Assembly (NCBI GenBank): GCA_023229245.1
Contig: JALNZU010000020.1
Coordinates: 1-64,000 of the forward strand
Source: Bacteroidales bacterium
GTDB taxonomy: Bacteria; Bacteroidota; Bacteroidia; Bacteroidales; F082
DNA: 64,000 nt
Direction: 5' to 3'
This document shows, in pieces, positions 26,161-33,022 of this stretch. Within the stretch, counting starts at the first letter, position 1; every line of letters starts with the position of its first letter. The notes under the pieces are model-generated. The model was not told where the DNA came from. It saw only the letters and a program-made list of their open reading frames with translations, and made no database searches. The position numbers were made by a program, and so were the translations under genes.

Positions 26161-26433
26161 CAAATATAAACATTCGTTCATTCAAATCACATAACATTCG
26201 TAAGGCAATCTTATGAAAATGGGAAAAATACTCTATAAAAAACAGAGAATCTGCATTTTATCTTGTGAAATAAAAAATAAACTAGTTTGCATTTTCGAAT
26301 GATTTGTTACTGTTGCAACTATGATAGAAATTTTGACTGGTATGCATAGTGTACTACGCTTGATAAATTTGCACCGGTGTTTAGGTTGAAAAGTTAGTTT
26401 GAGGGTAACCATCCGGTAAACTGCATCTATAAC
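26161..26433 (-). repeat. 270-bp promoter-bearing repeat, copy A
   Basis: Closely similar to copy B (27374-27646) and more distantly to copy C (29504-29757). On the minus strand its end carries TATATTTG (26168-26161), a consensus -7 element, 67 bases before the GIY-YIG ATG. Another perfect -7 (TAAATTTG, in TTGATAAATTTG) on the plus strand is conserved in all three copies and would drive antisense transcription. It has no conserved ORF: a stop interrupts the frame that is open in copy B. Confidence 0.75.
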
Positions 26434-26487
26434 AAAGACTTAAGCCGAAATTTCGCTGCGCTGCATTTCGTTTAAGTCCTATATGTT
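26431..26487. repeat. 57-bp imperfect palindrome, copy A
   Basis: Runs from AACAAAGACTTAAG to TCCTATATGTT. The arms GACTTAA/TTAAGTC and CGAAAT/ATTTCG surround a GC-rich centre (GCTGCGC). Copy B at 27759-27815 has the same length and nearly the same sequence. It starts in AAC and ends in GTT, as a folded attC-type site would. Confidence 0.7.
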
Positions 26488-26564
26488 GTAAGAGGTTAAT
26501 TTTTTTCACCGATTCTTTAATTCTTCGGATTTTGTCTGTTTGAAAAAAGAATAAGATTTCGATT

Positions 26565-27272
26565 TTATTCTCCTATTTCTATCATACCTAATAATTTAAA
26601 AATGAAATAAGTGATGATTATAATTCCCATAAAAATCCCGATATTTAATAAAAAATGAACGAAAGACTTAAGTTTTGAAAGCTTAAAGACCCGCACGTTC
26701 CAATACATAATTAAAAAAATCATTATAGGAATTAATAACTGGAAAAATGTTGGTAGATGGTTATTTTCCATTAAAAAAGTGGTAGGGATAGATATGACAG
26801 AAAATATAACAACCCATAAACTTGAATTGTAAATTGTCATAACAGCGATTTCCGAGAAGTTTTTCTTCTTAATAAAGGTTAACCAAGTAGAAATCATAAT
26901 AAAGGGCATAAAAAGTAGAAAGACCAATAAATTTGAAGAAATGTTAAGATTGCCTGTTGAAAAAAATGAAATTCCAAAAAACTCTCCCTTGGTAATTGTA
27001 AAACTTATTGCCAAAGTAAAAGAACTAATTACAAACCATCTGGCTGGACTAAGATAATATCTCCGAAACCCCTGCCAATAACTTTTTGTTATTCTAGTTG
27101 GATTTTTTAATAAAATTCCGAATTGATTAAAAAATGATTTTTCAAGTGAAAAAACTGAGCCGACAAAATCTTTTAAAATAACTCCTAAGGTTGTTTTTTT
27201 GCCCGTATTTTCTATTCCGCATTTTGGGCAAAACCTGTCTTCTATTTCTGTATTACAGTTTGGGCATTTCAT
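26565..27272 (-). CDS. Zinc-ribbon membrane protein, DUF3667-like (cassette gene 3)
   Basis: A 235-residue protein with a double-cysteine zinc ribbon at the N-terminus (MKCPNCNTEIEDRFCPKCG), then the linker VILKDFVGSVFSLEKSFFNQF and about four transmembrane helices from residue 75 on (WFVISSFTLAISFTI and later). The LLKNPTRITKSYWQGFRRYYLSP stretch resembles the DUF3667 family of Bacteroidota. The function is unknown; it should sit in the inner membrane with the ribbon in the cytoplasm. The gene is A+T-rich. It lies between complementary cores at 26485-26494 and 27349-27358 and is probably read from the promoter in repeat copy B. Confidence 0.72.
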   Translation of the reverse strand: MKCPNCNTEIEDRFCPKCGIENTGKKTTLGVILKDFVGSVFSLEKSFFNQFGILLKNPTRITKSYWQGFRRYYLSPARWFVISSFTLAISFTITKGEFFGISFFSTGNLNISSNLLVFLLFMPFIMISTWLTFIKKKNFSEIAVMTIYNSSLWVVIFSVISIPTTFLMENNHLPTFFQLLIPIMIFLIMYWNVRVFKLSKLKSFVHFLLNIGIFMGIIIITYFIFKLLGMIEIGE

Positions 27273-27373
27273 TTTTTGCGATTGTATTTCTTTAAATTTA
27301 AGACTTTAAAAAAATGCGATTGAATTTTTGGCAGAGTTTAGTTTTAATCTCTCACAACATCTTATTAACGTAA

Positions 27374-27646
27374 CAAATATAAACATTCGCTTATTCAAAT
27401 CCTATAGCATTCGTAAGGCAATCTTATGAAAATGGAAAAATTACTCTATAAAAAACAGAGAATCTGCACTTTATCTTGTGAAATAAAAAATAAATTAATT
27501 TGCATTTTCGAATATTTTGTTACTGTTGCAACAAAGATAAAAATTTTGACTGGTATGCATAGTGTACTACGCTTGATAAATTTGTACCGGTGTTTAGGTT
27601 TAAAAGTTAGTTTGAGGGTAGCCATCCGGTAAACTGTATCCATAAT
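27374..27646 (-). repeat. 270-bp promoter-bearing repeat, copy B
   Basis: Nearly identical to copy A over its whole length. The minus-strand -7 element TATATTTG is at 27381-27374, 102 bases before the zinc-ribbon gene ATG. The open frame at 27426-27632 on the plus strand is not conserved in copy A and is not considered a gene. Confidence 0.75.
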
Positions 27647-27758
27647 TGTAGATAAAATGGCTCGGAAAATCAAAAAATAAGACTCAAATCTGTTCTCAAA
27701 AACTGAGTTCCCGAATTGAAACCCCATAGGTAGAAAAAAGTCCTGATACGCTTCTGTC

Positions 27759-27815
27759 AACAAAGACTTAAGCCGAAATTTCGCTGCGCTGCATTTCGTT
27801 TAAGTCCAATATGTT
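27759..27815. repeat. 57-bp imperfect palindrome, copy B
   Basis: Second copy of the AAC...GTT palindrome seen at 26431-26487, differing at very few positions. It touches the core at the end of cassette 2. Confidence 0.7.
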
Positions 27816-27828
27816 AGCTGTAGTATCA

Positions 27829-28731
27829 TTATTGTTCTTCATTATTTTCCTTCTCCTCAATTAGTTTTTCAAGGTCTTCGTTACTAATTTCATTTCCGCC
27901 ATACCATTCTGATGTATCAACATCAAATTCATCCACTTCATAATCATCCGAAGGAAATTTGTCGCTAATTTCATATCTTATTTGTGTCTCAAACGGAAAT
28001 GATTGACTGATATCTAGGCCATCGTCGTTGGCACGTTCCTTTCTCGAACCGTATTCAAGTATTACATTTAAATATCCAAAAACATTGACAATTATTTTTT
28101 TATCGGTGATTTCTGCGATGTGATACTCACTTACTTCTCCGTATTCCAAGGAGTAATGCGGTGCTAAACAATCAATGTTCTCATAGGAATTATAAATAAT
28201 CGCGTTAAGCATATTTTCTTCTATTTTGCCATCTAAAAAGCTTTGTAATGATTTCCTATAATCAATTATTGTATTTACAAATTTTCCAAATGTCTCTAAA
28301 ACTTCTTTACCTTTTAGTTGGATTTGTTCTTCTTTGAGAACGAAATTTTCAGGGTTTATATGAGTGTACTTGCTTAAAGAATCAATAGTAGATTTCATTT
28401 CTTTGATTACATCTTTTAATTCTTCAATGTCAAATTCCAAATCTTCTAAGAGACCATCAGATAAACCACCCTGAATTGCATATTTGATTTTATGACTTCT
28501 TGTAGGTTTGCCATTATCGGTTTCAACTACAAACCAAGGACAATTTAATATAAATTCCTCTGGAGAAAGTGAGTTCAGGAAATGCCTAGATAATTCACGA
28601 ATACTATAGCAGAAATTATGATAACGTAAAACATTATTTTTATCCTTCAAATTTTTTAAACTTGCTTCAAATAATTGCTTTTCGAAGTCAGTTTTAAGGA
28701 TTTTTTCGATTTGTTGAATAGAGTTCATCAT
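27829..28731 (-). CDS. Possible pPIWI-associating nuclease-like protein (cassette gene 2)
   Basis: A 300-residue soluble acidic protein. The N-terminal half (FEKQLFEASLKNLKD, LRYHNFCYSIRELSRHFLN, CPWFVVETDNGKPTRSHKIKYAIQGGLSD and SLSKYTHINPENF) resembles, from memory, the predicted pPIWI-associating nuclease family (pP_pnuc). I cannot confirm that without a profile search. Members are thought to act with short prokaryotic Argonaute/pPIWI proteins in defence; no such partner is in the window. The C-terminus is very acidic (EDLEKLIEEKENNEEQ). The ORF nearly fills the cassette: the start codon is 2 bases from one core (28734-28743) and the stop 6 bases from the other (27813-27822), so it has almost no private leader and depends on a promoter in the neighbouring spacer. 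Confidence 0.7.
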   Translation of the reverse strand: MMNSIQQIEKILKTDFEKQLFEASLKNLKDKNNVLRYHNFCYSIRELSRHFLNSLSPEEFILNCPWFVVETDNGKPTRSHKIKYAIQGGLSDGLLEDLEFDIEELKDVIKEMKSTIDSLSKYTHINPENFVLKEEQIQLKGKEVLETFGKFVNTIIDYRKSLQSFLDGKIEENMLNAIIYNSYENIDCLAPHYSLEYGEVSEYHIAEITDKKIIVNVFGYLNVILEYGSRKERANDDGLDISQSFPFETQIRYEISDKFPSDDYEVDEFDVDTSEWYGGNEISNEDLEKLIEEKENNEEQ

Positions 28732-28733
28732 AT

Positions 28734-28873
28734 TACAGCTAACGTTCCGCGGCTTGGCTTTCGGGCGGTAGAGTACGCTACATAAACCCTGCGAGCCAAC
28801 TACCTACCAAATGTATGCAAATTTATCCAACGGGCAAGTCGCCACAGCCTGAAGGCAAGCCGCTGTTGTAGCC
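28734..28873 (-). repeat. Cassette junction 1/2: 140-bp attC-like site
   Basis: The most attC-like element of the block. On the minus strand it runs GGCTACAAC (28873-28865), AGCGGCTTGCC, a spacer, GCCAAGCCGC, GGAAC, GTTAGCTGTA (28743-28734). The inner arms GCGGCTTGsC match in 9 of 10 positions and extend imperfectly. The length falls in the classical attC range. The loop contains two perfect -7 promoter elements facing cassette 2 (TAAATTTG and TACATTTG). Confidence 0.6.
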
Positions 28874-28875
28874 AG

Positions 28876-29445
28876 TTATTTCTTTTTGTATCGGCTATTA
28901 TGTGTTTTGATTATTTTATTCTCTTTCATTAGAATACCTAAAATGCTGTAAGTCAAATAATCTTTCTGTTTTCCATTATTGTCCGAGTGTAAGTCAAGAT
29001 ATCTTGCCAATTCAGCATTTGTTATACCATTTTCGTTGGCTACGATAAATTCCAACGTGGCTTCTTTTAAAAATTTCAAACCGAATTGCGATTTCTCATA
29101 AATACCTTGGGGCAGATTTAATTTTTTATCTTTTTTGGGTCGTCCGCTGGGCAAAACGCTATTCTTTAAAATGCCACCTGTTTTTTCGATGCCAAAAGCT
29201 GAGATTAATTCAGCTTCAATTTTTAATGCTTGATTTTCTGTTAATTCATCACTCAGGACTGATACAATCACTTTTCCACCGTTCTCTATAATCTCCTTTA
29301 TATATTGACCTTTTGCTGTATTATCTATGTTTATCAAGTGGTCATCTTTTCGAGCTCCACTACCTTTCCCTATATAGAAGATTTGAGAAGGTTTCCTACG
29401 CCCGTCTTTTAATGCGTACACATAATTCGATTTGTCAAGGTTCAT
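28876..29445 (-). CDS. LEM-3-type GIY-YIG protein with C-terminal helical domain (cassette gene 1)
   Basis: A 189-residue protein. SNYVYALKDGRRKPSQIFYIGKGSGARKDDH is the GIY-YIG pattern of the LEM-3-like subgroup (YVYAL...FYIGKG), with DELTENQALKIEAELI supplying the catalytic Glu region. Residues 120-189 (FIVANENGITNAELARYLDL) look like a winged-helix-type module. It is probably a DNA endonuclease or DNA-binding regulator, but no partner or target is visible. The stop is 2 bases from the core at 28865-28873, and the start is 34 bases from the complementary core at 29480-29488. Confidence 0.75.
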   Translation of the reverse strand: MNLDKSNYVYALKDGRRKPSQIFYIGKGSGARKDDHLINIDNTAKGQYIKEIIENGGKVIVSVLSDELTENQALKIEAELISAFGIEKTGGILKNSVLPSGRPKKDKKLNLPQGIYEKSQFGLKFLKEATLEFIVANENGITNAELARYLDLHSDNNGKQKDYLTYSILGILMKENKIIKTHNSRYKKK

Positions 29446-29479
29446 GGTTTAACATTTTTAGGTTTTCTTTTTAATAATT

Positions 29480-29812
29480 GGCTACAACGTCTTATTAACG
29501 CCATAAATATACAACATTCGCTTATTCAAATCCTATAACATTCGTAAAATAATTTTATGAAAACAAGGAAAAAACTCTGTAAAAAACAGAAAATCAATAT
29601 TATAACAAGCGAAATAAAAAATAATAAATTTGCGTTTATGAATGTTTTGTTATTTTTTCTGTTCTAATGAAGTGTGAGACAATGGATGTGGATAGCCTGA
29701 TTCACTAGTTTGATAAATTTGTACCAGTGTTTAGGTTGAAATTTGGTTTGAGGCTGTATTTTCAACATAGACTAGCTCACTACAAATAATTCATATACCA
29801 TATGTTATAGAC
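29480..29812 (-). repeat. Cassette junction C at the right end of the block
   Basis: On the minus strand it opens GTCTATAAC (29812-29804), contains AACATA/TATGTT arms but no good copy of the 57-bp palindrome, includes repeat copy C, and ends GTTGTAGCC (29488-29480) before cassette gene 1. The closing core is the exact complement of GGCTACAAC at the end of the same cassette. No cassette partner for the opening core was found on the nrnA side. Confidence 0.5.
29504..29757 (-). repeat. 270-bp repeat, copy C (diverged)
   Basis: Recognisable by the shared landmarks ACATTCGCTTATTCAAATCC and TTGATAAATTTGTACC but more diverged than A and B. The minus-strand -7 is TATATTTA (29511-29504), one base off consensus, 59 bases before the cassette 1 ATG. 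The plus-strand TAAATTTG is intact. Confidence 0.65.
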
Positions 29813-29991
29813 AATTTATTCGTTTTGAGGTCGAATGAAAGGGATAGCTGAATCGAAACGGTGCCTTGAATATAGGATCCTATCCCCATAACGGTTTACA
29901 GTATTCTTCATAGATCTATTGAACTTAAGGAAGCAAAGGATATGTGGGGCTTACTGATTGTTTGTTTACCCGCACTTACAAGGGGAATATA

Positions 29992-29999
29992 TATCTTTG
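29992..29999 (+). promoter_or_regulatory. -7 element (TATCTTTG) that decides the nrnA start
   Basis: A perfect TAnnTTTG. Transcription would start near 30006, between the in-frame ATG at 29944 and the ATG at 30016, so the latter is the real start. It is presumably the main promoter of the nrnA-FKBP gene run. Confidence 0.65.
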
Positions 30000-30015
30000 C
30001 GGCAAGATACAGACT

Positions 30016-31041
30016 ATGATCATAAAAGGTGTACTACAGGATTTTCAGGAGTTTTTCAAACATCCTAAAAAAGTTTCTATCGTCATACATACCAATCCCG
30101 ATGGAGATGCATTAGGCTCAGGATTAGCCTTGCAAGGGATATTAAATAAATTGGGTCATCAAAGCAAGCTGCTTATTCCCAATATGTACCCTTCTTTTCT
30201 GTCATGGATGCCGGGGTTGGAGGAGGCGCTTATCTTTGAAGGACAGCATAAAGAACTTCGCAGCTTTTTATACGAGTCCGATTGGGTTTGCTGCTTGGAT
30301 TTTAACTCATTAAAAAGGGCAGGCACTATGCAGGAAGACCTGCTGAAAGCCACATCAAACCGAATGATGGTTGACCATCATATACAACCGGATATGGATA
30401 ATTTTTCATTGATCTACCATCATTTGGATGTCTCAAGTACAGCAGAATTAGTATATCAGCTGCTTGCTGAAACAGCCAATACCCATTTAATTGATACAAC
30501 CATTGCATCAGCTTTATACGTAGGGATTATGACTGATACCGGTTCTTTTAGCTTTGCGCTGAAAAACCGTCAGACATTCCAGATTGTAGCCAAGCTCATG
30601 CAATATGATATTGATGCCGAGCGTTTGCACCGTATGGTTTACGACACCTTTACCGAAGACCGCCTTCGATTGCTCGGACATTCCATCTCTAACTGTATGA
30701 CCGTATTGGATGACTATAAGACAGCTATCATAAGCCTGAGTCTCAAAGACCTGAAAAAATTCCGATATAAAATTGGAGACACAGAAGGCTTAGTCAATTA
30801 TCCTTTGTCAATGGAAAAGATAAATCTTTCAATACTTATCACCGAGCGCAAAGATCAGATACGTCTTTCCTTTCGATCTAAGGGCAGCTTCTCGGTAAAC
30901 AGTTTTGCAAACCGGCATTTTGGCGGAGGCGGACACCCAAATGCTGCAGGCGCTACATCGAACCTATCATTGCAGGAGACTATAAAAAAAATAATGGAGG
31001 TAATCCCAATGCATAAAGATGAACTTAGCTATACCTATTGA
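30016..31041 (+). CDS. nrnA: DHH/DHHA1 phosphoesterase, NrnA-like oligoribonuclease/pAp phosphatase
   Basis: A 341-residue DHH-family protein: VIHTNPDGDALGSGLALQG (motif I), CCLDFNSLKR (II), MVDHHIQPD (III, the DHH motif), GIMTDTGSFSFA (IV) and the DHHA1 glycine motif HFGGGGHPNAAGA at the C-terminus. NrnA degrades 2-5 nucleotide RNAs and dephosphorylates 3'-phosphoadenosine 5'-phosphate in the cytoplasm. The start at 30016 follows from the promoter. Its end overlaps the start region of the first FKBP gene, and in gliding Bacteroidota a related gene sits next to gldI, which fits the FKBP genes downstream. Confidence 0.92.
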   Translation: MIIKGVLQDFQEFFKHPKKVSIVIHTNPDGDALGSGLALQGILNKLGHQSKLLIPNMYPSFLSWMPGLEEALIFEGQHKELRSFLYESDWVCCLDFNSLKRAGTMQEDLLKATSNRMMVDHHIQPDMDNFSLIYHHLDVSSTAELVYQLLAETANTHLIDTTIASALYVGIMTDTGSFSFALKNRQTFQIVAKLMQYDIDAERLHRMVYDTFTEDRLRLLGHSISNCMTVLDDYKTAIISLSLKDLKKFRYKIGDTEGLVNYPLSMEKINLSILITERKDQIRLSFRSKGSFSVNSFANRHFGGGGHPNAAGATSNLSLQETIKKIMEVIPMHKDELSYTY

Positions 31042-31084
31042 AAAGTACGACATGAAGCCTAATGTTCTGAAATATGTTTTAAAT

Positions 31085-31636
31085 ATGACAATCATAAAAA
31101 AGCGGGTACTAATCCGATATATTTTTCTTATCGGTATGTTTCTTTTTATCAATGCATGTAAACCGAGAGAAGGTACAACGCAGCAGTCATCTATTTCTAT
31201 GGACGAATTAGCTGAAAGTTTAGAAAAGGCCAATCGCTATTTGGTACGCACTGAAGAAGAGGATATCAACGATTTTGTGCAGCGGCATACCTGGGTGATG
31301 AACAAAACAGGTACCGGTCTCCGGTATTGGATTGATACTGCCAATGGAAGTGGTGATAAGGTGGCATACGGACAAAGGGTAGGTTTCCACTACAAAGTTC
31401 GTCTTTTAAACGGAGATCAGATATACAGTTCAGATGAATCAGGTCCTAAAGCCTTTATAGCTGGGAAAGGTGGGGTAGAAACAGGTTTAGAAGAAGGAAT
31501 TAAGTTATTGCGCAGAGGCGACAAAGCCAAATTTATCCTACCTTCGCACCTTGCTTTTGGTCTGTTAGGCGATGGAGATAAAATCCCACCCAAAACACCC
31601 ATTATTTATGAACTTGAAGTGATAACCCTACAATAA
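31085..31636 (+). CDS. FKBP-type peptidyl-prolyl isomerase lipoprotein, GldI-like
   Basis: A 183-residue predicted lipoprotein (signal with lipobox LFINAC) carrying one FKBP domain (GQRVGFHYKVRLLNGDQIYSS, GVETGLEEGIKLLRRGDKAKF and FILPSHLAFG...IPPKTPIIYELEVI). The catalytic pocket is only partly conserved: FDSS is replaced by YSSD and the pocket Trp (GWDEG) by LEEG, so isomerase activity may be weak and the role more chaperone-like. The position after nrnA resembles gldI of gliding bacteria. I start at 31085 because the signal peptide begins there; the frame is open upstream to 31019, inside nrnA. Confidence 0.85.
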   Translation: MTIIKKRVLIRYIFLIGMFLFINACKPREGTTQQSSISMDELAESLEKANRYLVRTEEEDINDFVQRHTWVMNKTGTGLRYWIDTANGSGDKVAYGQRVGFHYKVRLLNGDQIYSSDESGPKAFIAGKGGVETGLEEGIKLLRRGDKAKFILPSHLAFGLLGDGDKIPPKTPIIYELEVITLQ

Positions 31637-31646
31637 ATTTATACCA

Positions 31647-32516
31647 ATGATCGAAAGAAAATCAATACTTATCCTTCTCATCCTGATAGCAATGGGAAGC
31701 ATGACAGCTTGTAGCCAAAATGGCTATCATGAATCGGAAAGCGGACTGACCTATAAATTTCATCGTCAGGCAGATGACCGCACTGTACATCCACAAAACA
31801 CTGATATAGTAACCGCTAAAATGAGTTATTATATCAATGATTCCTTGCTATTCGACAGCTATCAAATGGACAGACCTATGCAGTTTCCGATGATTGAATC
31901 CCAGTTTCCCGGTGATTTCTATCAAGGATTAGCGATGATGTCAGTAGGTGATTCAGCCAGCTTTTTATGTCCGGCCGATTCGGTATTCTTAAAAATATTC
32001 AGAGTGAAAAATATGCCCGAGTTCGTAAAACCCGGTGCTGTCATGCGTTTTGAAATAGCTTTAGATAATATACAGTCCGAAGAAGAGTTTCAGCATGAAA
32101 AAATGGAAGCCATGCAGGTGCAGATAGACGAAAGCAATGCCAAATTAGAAGCATATATTGCCGAAAATAATATCAGTGTTCAACCAACTGAAAGTGGGTT
32201 GTATTTCATTGAGATCAGTGAGGGAAACGGTAAAAAGCCCACACACGGGAAAAAAGTAAAAGTTCATTATACAGGTACTTTATTAGGCGGAATGAAATTC
32301 GATTCATCGCTTGACAGGGGTGAGCCTATAGAGTTTGTGTTGGGGATGGGACAAGTGATCGCCGGATGGGATGAAGGAATTTCGATGATGGAAGAAGGTG
32401 GAAAAGCACGACTGATCATCCCACAACATCTTGCATATAAAGACCGCGCTGCAGGTATCATACCGGCTTTCAGCCCGCTTATCTTTGAAGTGGAATTAGT
32501 TGAAATAGTCAAATAA
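31647..32516 (+). CDS. FKBP lipoprotein with one degenerate and one canonical FKBP domain
   Basis: A 289-residue lipoprotein (LILLILIAMGSMTAC). Residues 40-150 form a degenerate FKBP-like domain (VTAKMSYYINDSLLFDSY ... GLAMMSVGDSASFLCPADSV). A helical linker (QVQIDESNAKLEAYIAENN) leads to a canonical FKBP domain with KVHYTGTLLGGMKFDSS, GQVIAGWDEG and IIPQHLAYKD...IPAFSPLIFEVEL. It should catalyse proline isomerisation in the periplasm. It lies 10 bases after the previous FKBP gene and 9 before the next, so it is part of one operon. Confidence 0.88.
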   Translation: MIERKSILILLILIAMGSMTACSQNGYHESESGLTYKFHRQADDRTVHPQNTDIVTAKMSYYINDSLLFDSYQMDRPMQFPMIESQFPGDFYQGLAMMSVGDSASFLCPADSVFLKIFRVKNMPEFVKPGAVMRFEIALDNIQSEEEFQHEKMEAMQVQIDESNAKLEAYIAENNISVQPTESGLYFIEISEGNGKKPTHGKKVKVHYTGTLLGGMKFDSSLDRGEPIEFVLGMGQVIAGWDEGISMMEEGGKARLIIPQHLAYKDRAAGIIPAFSPLIFEVELVEIVK

Positions 32517-32525
32517 ATCTTGTCT

Positions 32526-33017
32526 ATGAAAAACTTGGTACACACGAAAATACCTGTTACACTTGGTTTATTATTGCTTGCTTTGGTTGCCTGTAACAAG
32601 GACGACAATGATGCCGAGAAAAAGATCAAAGAGAGCAATGAACGGCTTGCAGCTTATATAACCGAAAATAATATCACAGTAGAACCTACTGCAAGTGGTC
32701 TGTATTTTATCGAAATACAAAAAGGAAATGGCTATATGCCCAAGAAGGGACAACGGGTACAAGTGCATTATACCGGTACCCTGCTTGACGGCACTAAATT
32801 CGACTCTTCCATTGATAGAAACCAGCCTTTTAGCTTCATCCTTGGATCAGGACAAGTCATAGCCGGCTGGGATGAAGGGCTGTTGATGATGGAAGAAGGA
32901 GGTAAAGCACGGCTGATCCTGCCACAACATTTAGGATATAAAGATAAGGCTATGAGTGGGATACCAGCTTATAGCCCATTAATATTTGATGTAGAACTTC
33001 TTAAAATCAGTAATTGA
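32526..33017 (+). CDS. Single-domain FKBP-type peptidyl-prolyl isomerase lipoprotein
   Basis: A 163-residue lipoprotein (LGLLLLALVAC) with a helical linker and one canonical FKBP domain: VQVHYTGTLLDGTKFDSS, GQVIAGWDEGLLMMEEGGKA, RLILPQHLGYKD...IPAYSPLIFDVELL. It closely resembles the C-terminal half of the preceding protein, including the linker (ESNERLAAYITENNI), and probably arose from it by tandem duplication with loss of the degenerate domain. All main pocket residues are present, so it should be an active isomerase. It ends 5 bases before the ATG of the next gene. Confidence 0.88.
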   Translation: MKNLVHTKIPVTLGLLLLALVACNKDDNDAEKKIKESNERLAAYITENNITVEPTASGLYFIEIQKGNGYMPKKGQRVQVHYTGTLLDGTKFDSSIDRNQPFSFILGSGQVIAGWDEGLLMMEEGGKARLILPQHLGYKDKAMSGIPAYSPLIFDVELLKISN

Positions 33018-33022
33018 ATCCT

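Larger units (their letters stand above)
26135..26494 (-). repeat. Cassette junction A (attC-like spacer between GIY-YIG and zinc-ribbon genes)
   Basis: On the minus strand this begins with CTCTTACAAC (26494-26485), the complement of the other end of the zinc-ribbon cassette, passes through the 57-bp palindrome (26487-26431) and one copy of the 270-bp repeat, and ends AAC/GTTGGCGGTCA (26145-26135) ahead of the GIY-YIG pseudogene. The layout matches an integron attC site flanked by R'' and R' cores. It is longer than classical attC sites (57-141 bp), so the assignment is an inference. Confidence 0.5.
27349..27822 (-). repeat. Cassette junction B (attC-like spacer between cassette genes 3 and 2)
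   Basis: On the minus strand it opens with TACAGCTAAC (27822-27813), then the 57-bp palindrome, a ~110-bp unique stretch, the 270-bp repeat copy B, and ends with GTTGTGAGAG (27358-27349). The opening core is the exact complement of GTTAGCTGTA at the start of cassette 2. The closing core is complementary, with one mismatch, to the end of cassette 3. Confidence 0.55.

Noticed and set aside
27426..27632. 68-codon plus-strand frame inside the 270-bp repeat
   Set aside because: The same frame has a stop in copy A and no counterpart in copy C, so it is not conserved as coding sequence.
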